From an uncultured Oscillospiraceae bacterium (lineage in GTDB: Bacteria > Bacillota > Clostridia > Oscillospirales > Oscillospiraceae), in the NCBI GenBank assembly GCA_934630555.1, contig CAKTXB010000019.1, forward strand, positions 1 through 15,790: a stretch of 15,790 bases of DNA, given 5' to 3'. Each line of letters starts with the position of its first letter. Within the stretch, counting starts at the first letter, position 1. The notes below the pieces were generated by a model. The model did not search any database. It worked only from the letters and a program-made list of their open reading frames with translations, and was not told where the DNA came from. Shown piece after piece: positions 10,940 to 15,790 of the stretch. Both the position numbers and the translations under genes were made by a program.

Positions 10940-10972
10940 ACGTTCCGTAAAAATTGAATGGAGGAAATGAAC

Positions 10973-11845
10973 ATGAAGAGAATTGCTACATTGCTTCTGG
11001 TGCTTGCGCTGCTTTGCACGGCGCTGACCGCCTGCGGCGGTCGTCAGAAGACGGATCTGTCCAGCGTACAGAGCATTGCTGATATTAAGAATGCCACCAT
11101 TGGTGCACAGACTGGTACGTTCCACCTGCAGGCGCTGGACCAGCTGGACAGCAGCAACACGAAGAAGGACTACGCTGACTTTACTGACCTGCTCAACGCT
11201 CTGAAGTCTGGCGCGATCGACGGCTACGTGGCAGAGGAGCCGACCGCTTTTGAAGTTACGGACAAGGACGACACGCTGACGTTCCTGCCGTTTGTGAACA
11301 ACGACACGGGCTTTACCGCGACCGATGAGGAAACCGGCATTGCCGTTGCCTTTAAGACCGGCTCGGACATGGTCGCCACGGTCAACGAGATCGTTGACAG
11401 CATTTCGGCGGAGACCCGTCAGGCTCTGATGGAGCAGATCGTTTCCCTCAGCGCCGACCCCGACACGGAAACCGGTGAAGCACCGGTGCTGCAGTCCTCG
11501 AACACGGACACGTCCAACGGCACGCTGAAGATCGCCATGGAATGCGCATATGCTCCGTACAACTGGACGCAGACGACTGACGCCAACGGCGCGGTGCCCA
11601 TTCAGGGCAAGGACAACCTGTACGCCTACGGCTATGATGTGGCCGTTGCCAAGTACATTGCTGCCGAACTCGGCATGTCGCTGGAGGTCTACTCCTATGA
11701 GTGGGATTCTCTGATCGCAGCTGTGCAGACCGGTGCGGTGGACGCCATCATTGCCGGTATGAGCCCCACGGCCGAACGGGAAGAACAGGTCGATTTCACG
11801 CACTGCTATTATAACAGCAACCTCGTGATCATCATCAAGAAGTAA
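10973..11845 (+). CDS. Amino-acid ABC transporter substrate-binding lipoprotein with permuted lobes (probable lysine)
   Basis: This 290-residue secreted lipoprotein has a signal peptide ending in lipobox LTAC, with Cys21 as the lipid anchor. It belongs to the polar-amino-acid (SBP_bac_3, type 2 periplasmic-binding) family but has an unusual order. Residues ~33-160 are normally the second half: SIADIKNATIGAQTGTFH, ALKSGAIDGYVAEEPTA, KTGSDMVATVNEI, ETRQALMEQI. A low-complexity linker follows (~161-182). Residues ~183-290 are normally the first half: GTLKIAMECAYAPYNW, YGYDVAVAKYIAAELG, EWDSLIAAVQTGAVDAIIAG, MSPTAEREEQVDFT and a terminal NSNLVIIIKK. Arg269 in SPTAER is the usual alpha-carboxylate ligand. 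The new ends fall in the hinge strand, so this looks like a clean circular permutation. ATG 10973 has GGAGG (10960-10964) 8 bases upstream; an ATG at 10958 does not. The riboswitch upstream suggests lysine; permease and ATPase genes follow. Confidence 0.88.
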   Translation: MKRIATLLLVLALLCTALTACGGRQKTDLSSVQSIADIKNATIGAQTGTFHLQALDQLDSSNTKKDYADFTDLLNALKSGAIDGYVAEEPTAFEVTDKDDTLTFLPFVNNDTGFTATDEETGIAVAFKTGSDMVATVNEIVDSISAETRQALMEQIVSLSADPDTETGEAPVLQSSNTDTSNGTLKIAMECAYAPYNWTQTTDANGAVPIQGKDNLYAYGYDVAVAKYIAAELGMSLEVYSYEWDSLIAAVQTGAVDAIIAGMSPTAEREEQVDFTHCYYNSNLVIIIKK

Positions 11846-11868
11846 TTTGAATTATCAGGGGATAGAAC

Positions 11869-12645
11869 ATGGAATTTATCAGTGAAGTTCTGGCGATCGT
11901 CCGCCAGTATTACAGCTATCTGCTTTCCGGCGTCGGATATACGATGCTGATTGCACTGGTCGGTACGGTCGCCGGCTTCCTGATCGGTCTTTTGACCGGC
12001 GTCGTGCGAACCGCGCCGATGAGCAAGAACCCTGTGCTGCGTGCGCTGCACAAGATCCTTAACGCCATCATTGCCATTTACATTGAAGTTTTTCGCGGCA
12101 CGCCGATGATGGTGCAGGCCATGGTCATCTACTGGGGCTTTGCGTTTGCGAATGACGGCAGCACGCTGCCGCTCATTCCGGCCGGCTTGTTCATCGTGTC
12201 CATCAACACCGGCGCGTATATGGCCGAGATCGTTCGCGGTGGTATCATCTCCGTGGACAAGGGGCAGTTGGAAGGCGCGTATTCCGTTGGCATGACGCAC
12301 AGCCAGTCCATGGTGAAGGTCATCATCCCACAGGTGCTGCGCAATATTCTGCCGTCCATCAGCAATGAGTTCGTCATCAATATCAAGGATACGTCCGTGC
12401 TGAATGTCATCGGTGTGACGGAGCTTTATTACATGGCGGGCGTGATCAAGCGCATCAATTTGCAGACGTTCCAGACGTACGCCGTCATCTGCGTGCTGTA
12501 CTTCATCCTGACGTTCACGGTGACGCGGCTGCTGCGGCTGCTCGAACGCAAGCTGGAAGGCAGCGACAGCTACACGATCTGCGGTTCCGGCTCTGATTCG
12601 AGCGCCGAGATCCACATCAAGCGTCAGAAGGAGGAAACGGTATGA
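11869..12645 (+). CDS. Amino-acid ABC transporter permease (HisM/GlnP family)
   Basis: This 258-residue integral membrane protein is the channel subunit of the importer and would work as a homodimer. It has about five hydrophobic segments. The first is near residues 20-46 ([20 protein letters not shown]), with others near 63-95, 102-126, 165-190 and 203-225. The ATPase-coupling EAA loop is at about 135-154 ([20 protein letters not shown]). [11 protein letters not shown] (73-83) and [14 protein letters not shown] (113-126) are typical of polar-amino-acid permeases. A hydrophilic Ser/Gly-rich C-terminal tail of ~28 residues is longer than usual. ATG 11869 has AGGGGAT (11857-11863) upstream and lies 23 bases after the lipoprotein gene. 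The 3' end overlaps the ATPase gene by 4 bases. Only one permease gene is present, so no heterodimer partner is encoded here. Confidence 0.95.
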   Translation: MEFISEVLAIVRQYYSYLLSGVGYTMLIALVGTVAGFLIGLLTGVVRTAPMSKNPVLRALHKILNAIIAIYIEVFRGTPMMVQAMVIYWGFAFANDGSTLPLIPAGLFIVSINTGAYMAEIVRGGIISVDKGQLEGAYSVGMTHSQSMVKVIIPQVLRNILPSISNEFVINIKDTSVLNVIGVTELYYMAGVIKRINLQTFQTYAVICVLYFILTFTVTRLLRLLERKLEGSDSYTICGSGSDSSAEIHIKRQKEETV

Positions 12646-13382
12646 GCGAAGAAATTCTGCGGCTGGAGCATCTGGAAAAGCGCTTTGGAACGCATGAGGT
12701 CCTGCAGGACATCAACTTTACCGTGAACAAGGGCGATGTGATCAGCGTCATCGGCCCCTCCGGCTCGGGCAAAAGCACCATGCTGCGCTGCATCAACCTT
12801 CTGGAAACGCCGTCCGGCGGACGCATTATATTTGAAGGGCAGGATATTGCTGAAAAGGGGGTCAACCTGTCACAGTACCGCGCACGGGTTGGCATGGTGT
12901 TCCAGCAGTTCAACCTGTTCAACAATATGACGGCGCTGGAAAACTGCGTCAGCCCCCAGACAACGGTGCTCAAGCGCTCCCGTGCCGAGGCCGAGAAGAT
13001 CGCGCAGGATTATCTGGCGCGGGTCGGCATGTCGGCCTTTCAGCGGGCGCGGCCGTCGCAGCTGTCCGGCGGACAGAAGCAGCGTGTAGCCATTGCACGG
13101 TCGCTTTCCATGCACCCGGACATCCTGCTGTTTGACGAGCCGACGTCCGCGCTCGACCCTGAAATGGTCGGCGAGGTGCTGGATGTTATGAAGGCGCTGG
13201 CAAAGACAGGACTGACCATGATCGTTGTGACGCATGAGATGGGCTTTGCCCGCGATGTATCGGATCGCGTGATCTTTATGGACGGCGGCTACATTCTGGA
13301 GGACTCGACACCGGACGAAATTTTCAGCCACCCGAAGCAGGCGCGGACGCAGGAGTTCCTTTCCCGCTATTTTGCACACTGA
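12642..13382 (+). CDS. Amino-acid ABC transporter ATP-binding protein (GlnQ/HisP family)
   Basis: This 246-residue cytoplasmic ATPase energises the importer. Walker A is GPSGSGKST (38-46) and the Q-loop is [10 protein letters not shown] (84-93). The ABC signature is [15 protein letters not shown] (141-155). Walker B and D-loop are [15 protein letters not shown] (161-175), and the H-loop is VTHEMGFA (196-203). Length and the segment after the Q-loop (NNMTALENC) are those of polar-amino-acid importers. ATG 12642 overlaps the permease stop (ATGA) and has AAGGAGG upstream, so it is translationally coupled to the permease. It is the last gene of the riboswitch-controlled operon; a terminator hairpin follows 17 bases after the stop. 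Substrate choice comes from the binding protein, not from this subunit. Confidence 0.97.
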   Translation: MSEEILRLEHLEKRFGTHEVLQDINFTVNKGDVISVIGPSGSGKSTMLRCINLLETPSGGRIIFEGQDIAEKGVNLSQYRARVGMVFQQFNLFNNMTALENCVSPQTTVLKRSRAEAEKIAQDYLARVGMSAFQRARPSQLSGGQKQRVAIARSLSMHPDILLFDEPTSALDPEMVGEVLDVMKALAKTGLTMIVVTHEMGFARDVSDRVIFMDGGYILEDSTPDEIFSHPKQARTQEFLSRYFAH

Positions 13383-13399
13383 TCGACGAAGCGTTTTTT

Positions 13400-13431
13400 G
13401 GGCGAACCGCACAAAGCGGCTCGCCCATTTT
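13400..13431 (+). terminator. Intrinsic terminator of the ABC transporter operon
   Basis: A 10-bp stem with one internal mismatch (13400-13410 with 13416-13426) has the loop ACAAA and is followed by ATTTTCTGCATTT. It starts 17 bases after the ATPase stop codon. A T run before it (13393-13399) is not part of the stem. Confidence 0.8.
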
Positions 13432-13455
13432 CTGCATTTAAATGGTATTTTTTTC

Positions 13456-13484
13456 TTGCGCAATATCTGGCTTTATGGTAATAT
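13456..13484 (+). promoter_or_regulatory. Sigma-A promoter of the AGCS symporter gene
   Basis: TTGCGC (13456-13461) and TAATAT (13479-13484) are 17 bases apart, with TGG just before the -10 (extended -10 form). The start would be near 13491, leaving a ~40-base leader with AAAGGAAGGA before ATG 13532. An overlapping TATGAT at 13482-13487 is an alternative -10, but with poorer spacing. Confidence 0.55.
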
Positions 13485-13531
13485 GATATTCGTAGAGAGC
13501 TTTTGATTTACGAAAAGAAAGGAAGGAATGT

Positions 13532-14938
13532 ATGCAAAGATTCATCGACTTCTTCACAGGCGACCTAAACACCGTTGCGTGGCTGTACATCTTTCTGCCG
13601 TGCACCATCCTCGGCGGACTGTACCTGACCATCCGCAACCGCGGCATTCAGTTCACGAAGTTTGGCTTTGTGATGAAAAACACGCTGGGCCAAATGTTCA
13701 AAAAGCAGGAAGCCGGCAAGGGTGCTGTTACGCCGCTGCAGGCTGTGACCACGGCGCTGGCCGCCACAGTTGGCACCGGCAATATTGTGGGTACATCACA
13801 GGCCATTGCATTGGGCGGCTATGGCGCTGTGTTCTGGCTGTGGCTGGCAGCGCTGCTCGGCATGATCATCAAGTACTCAGAGGTGACGCTGTCCATCCGC
13901 TTCCGCGAGCGCGACGCGAAGGGCGACTGGGTCGGCGGTCCGATGTATTACATAAAAAACGGTCTTGGCAAGCGCTGGAAGTGGATCGGCACGCTGTTCT
14001 GTGTGTTTGCAGCGATTGCGTGCTTTGGCATCGGTAATATGTCGCAGGTCAACTCCATTGTCGGTTCGCTGAATGACGCCATTGACGCGTTCAACCCGGC
14101 GGCCGCCGCAGAGCGCCCAACGCTGAATCTTATTTTTGGATTGCTCATTGCAGGCCTTGTAGCGCTGATCCTGTTCGGCGGCATCAAGCGCATCGGTGCG
14201 GTTGCGGAAAAGCTGATTCCGGCCATGAGCCTGCTGTATATTGTCTTTGCACTCATCGTTGTGTTCGGCCATGCAGGAAACATCGGCCCGGCGTTTAAAA
14301 AGATCTTTGCCACGGCCTTTACCCCCGGTGCGCTGGGCGGCGCGGCGGCGGGTATTGCGCTGAAGCAGACGATCGTTTGGGGCTTACGGCGCAGCGCCTT
14401 CTCCAACGAAGCTGGACTTGGCTCGGCGGCCATTGCGCACGCGGCGGCGGAAACGCCCAGTGCCGTGCAGCAGGGTATTTATGGTATCTTTGAGGTCTTT
14501 GCCGATACCATCGTCATCTGCACGCTCACCGCGCTGACCATTATTTGCAGCGGTGTGGAGATCCCGTTTGGCACGTACGTAAACTCCGAGCTGATCACCA
14601 ACGCGTTTGCCACCATCTTTGGTACAAAGGTCGCGTCTGTGTTTGTGGCCATCGCCCTGATGCTCTTTGCCTTCACCACGGTGCTTGGCTGGTCGCTCTA
14701 TGGCAGCCGCTGTGCGCAGTATCTGTTCGGCCTGAAATTTGCCAAGTTCTATCAGGCGGCGTTTATTGTGGTCATTGTCATTGGCGCCGTCGCAAAGCTT
14801 GATGTTGTATGGAATATTGCCGATACGTTCAACGGCCTGATGGCTATTCCGAACTTTGTCGGTCTATTCGCCCTGTCCGGCACAGTAGCGGGGCTGACAA
14901 AAGAGTATTTCTTTCAGAAAAAAGCAAAGCTGAAATAA
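13532..14938 (+). CDS. Alanine/glycine:cation symporter (AGCS family)
   Basis: This 468-residue polytopic membrane protein of the AGCS family takes up alanine or glycine with Na+ or H+. Family marks are plain: ILGGLYLTIRNRGIQF at the N-terminus, and ALAATVGTGNIVGTSQAIAL (75-94) with the GTGNIVG cation/substrate loop. Further on are KYSEVTLSIRFRERD, GGPMYYIKNGLG (135-146), and the RRSAFSNEAGLGSAAIAHAA signature. Hydrophobic segments are spread along the whole length, about ten in total. ATG 13532 has AAAGGAAGGA upstream. It is a single-gene unit with its own promoter and a hairpin after the stop. It belongs to the same broad job as the neighbouring importer, amino-acid uptake, but no shared regulation is visible. 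Exact substrate cannot be read from the sequence. Confidence 0.95.
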   Translation: MQRFIDFFTGDLNTVAWLYIFLPCTILGGLYLTIRNRGIQFTKFGFVMKNTLGQMFKKQEAGKGAVTPLQAVTTALAATVGTGNIVGTSQAIALGGYGAVFWLWLAALLGMIIKYSEVTLSIRFRERDAKGDWVGGPMYYIKNGLGKRWKWIGTLFCVFAAIACFGIGNMSQVNSIVGSLNDAIDAFNPAAAAERPTLNLIFGLLIAGLVALILFGGIKRIGAVAEKLIPAMSLLYIVFALIVVFGHAGNIGPAFKKIFATAFTPGALGGAAAGIALKQTIVWGLRRSAFSNEAGLGSAAIAHAAAETPSAVQQGIYGIFEVFADTIVICTLTALTIICSGVEIPFGTYVNSELITNAFATIFGTKVASVFVAIALMLFAFTTVLGWSLYGSRCAQYLFGLKFAKFYQAAFIVVIVIGAVAKLDVVWNIADTFNGLMAIPNFVGLFALSGTVAGLTKEYFFQKKAKLK

Positions 14939-14954
14939 GATCACACAAGCTATT

Positions 14955-14988
14955 CAGAAGCCCCGGAGCACATGCTCCGGGGCTTCTG
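14955..14988. terminator. Shared hairpin between convergent genes
   Basis: A perfect 15-bp GC-rich stem (14955-14969 with 14974-14988) with the tetraloop ACAT lies between the AGCS stop (14938) and the regulator stop (14998). It has no proper T run on either strand (only GCTTGC after it on +). I read it as a two-way terminator of the non-canonical kind or an mRNA 3'-end stabiliser. Confidence 0.65.
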
Positions 14989-14997
14989 GCTTGCAGA

Positions 14998-15771
14998 TCA
15001 CTTTGCCTCGGCTGGGAAAAGGACCTGAATGTTCTTCTGCTCAAACAGCTGCATCCAGGCTCTGGATGGCTTGGCGTTGGTGACGACAATATCGATCATA
15101 TCGAGCGGTGCGACATTGACAAACGAGATCTTGTCGAACTTTGTGCCGTCCAGAATGAGAATGCGTTTTTTGGCCGCGCGCAGCATGGTCGCCTTGATCT
15201 GGGCATTATATTCATTGGAGTCTGTAATGCCGGCTGTTCGATCAATACCCTTGCAGGAGAGAACGACCTTGTCTACGTGATATTCCCGCAGCAGCTCCAG
15301 CGGGCGGTTTCCGATGAGGGAAAGCGATTCCGGCTTGAGCTGCCCGCCGGTGGAGAGGATGGTCCAGCCGTCCATACTGGAAAGCTCCATGACCAGCTCC
15401 ACAGAGTGCGTGATAACGGTCAGGTTCTTTTTTTCCTTCAGCCGGCGCACAGCGAACAGGGAAGTAGAGCTGTCATCGATCATCAGGTGGTCGCCATCCT
15501 CCACAAGCGTGGACAGGAGCGCTGCGATCTCGTTTTTGGCTTCCACATTTGTCTTGTTGCGGATGGTGAACGACAGGTCAGATTTTGTGATATTGCCCCA
15601 AATTGCGCCGCCATACGTTTTCGTGGCATAGCCGTCCTTTTCCAGCTTGTCCAAATCACGGCGGATGGTTTCCTCCGTCACGTTATAGTGCGCGGCAAGC
15701 TCACTGACCAGTACGCGCTGCTCGGTGCGCAGTTTGTTCAGAATTTCGTTTTTCCGCTCGATTGCAAGCAT
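14998..15771 (-). CDS. DeoR-family transcriptional regulator
   Basis: This 257-residue repressor has the typical DeoR length and layout. The N-terminal winged helix-turn-helix shows the family signature RVLVSELAAHYNVTEETIRR (19-38), then DLDKLEKDGYATKTYGGAI. The C-terminal sugar-phosphate-sensing domain includes IDDSSTSLFAVRRL, VITHSVELVMEL, STGGQLKPESLSLIG and the late ILDGTKFDKISF. Family members usually respond to phosphorylated sugars or related metabolites and control a neighbouring catabolic operon. That operon must lie beyond the right edge, since nothing here is sugar-related. The start ATG at 15771-15769 (minus strand) has GGGAGG 8 bases upstream on that strand. It is convergent with the AGCS gene. 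Effector and targets are unknown. Confidence 0.94.
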   Translation of the reverse strand: MLAIERKNEILNKLRTEQRVLVSELAAHYNVTEETIRRDLDKLEKDGYATKTYGGAIWGNITKSDLSFTIRNKTNVEAKNEIAALLSTLVEDGDHLMIDDSSTSLFAVRRLKEKKNLTVITHSVELVMELSSMDGWTILSTGGQLKPESLSLIGNRPLELLREYHVDKVVLSCKGIDRTAGITDSNEYNAQIKATMLRAAKKRILILDGTKFDKISFVNVAPLDMIDIVVTNAKPSRAWMQLFEQKNIQVLFPAEAK

Positions 15772-15790
15772 AAAAACAGCCTCCCATGGG

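Noticed and set aside
10556..10960. T-box or SAM riboswitch as explanation for the long leader
   Set aside because: No T-box sequence (TGGNACC-type) or S-box core is visible. The conserved blocks fit the lysine aptamer instead.
10820..11803. Long minus-strand open frame (327 codons) antisense to the binding protein
   Set aside because: It mirrors the codon pattern of the + strand lipoprotein gene, has no recognisable domain, and runs into the riboswitch leader. The + strand protein has clear family motifs.

Overview
The window is a high-GC chromosomal segment from an endospore-forming Firmicute. It is most likely a gut-type class Clostridia member in the Oscillospiraceae/Ruminococcaceae area (inference from GC-rich Clostridia-like proteins, Gram-positive ribosome binding sites, and the sigma-F, YunB and CotJ sporulation genes). 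I see no phage, insertion sequence or CRISPR array. All genes are on the + strand except the last.

Positions 1-3003 hold the 3' part of valS and then a spoIIAA-spoIIAB-sigF operon with overlapping genes: anti-anti-sigma factor, anti-sigma kinase and the forespore sigma factor. Positions 3065-8822 hold a DNA-maintenance cluster: the pcrA helicase, a yunB-like sporulation gene, ligA and a small metallo-beta-lactamase-fold protein, closed by a strong terminator. yunB sits between pcrA and ligA and has its own mother-cell-type promoter candidate. Positions 8862-10043 hold a spore-coat operon in which CotJA and CotJB are fused in one reading frame, followed by the manganese-catalase-like CotJC. 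A tRNA-Leu(CAG) with its own promoter and terminator follows at 10074-10263.

Positions 10264-10972 carry no protein gene. This AT-richer stretch contains a strong promoter, a lysine riboswitch (L-box) with an intrinsic terminator, and further leader structure. It feeds an ABC importer operon (lipoprotein, permease, ATPase; 10973-13382), so lysine or a close relative is the likely substrate. The lipoprotein is the most unusual object here. Its two halves are in reverse order compared with the normal polar-amino-acid binding protein: lobe 2 comes first, then a linker, then lobe 1, which is a circular permutation. The window ends with a sodium:alanine/glycine symporter gene (13532-14938) and a convergent DeoR-family regulator on the - strand.

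Four threads run through the region: commitment of the forespore (SpoIIA/sigma-F), mother-cell and coat functions (YunB, CotJ), DNA repair and replication (PcrA, LigA), and amino-acid uptake (riboswitch-controlled ABC importer and AGCS symporter). All functional calls come from motif recognition in the sequence. No database search was run.
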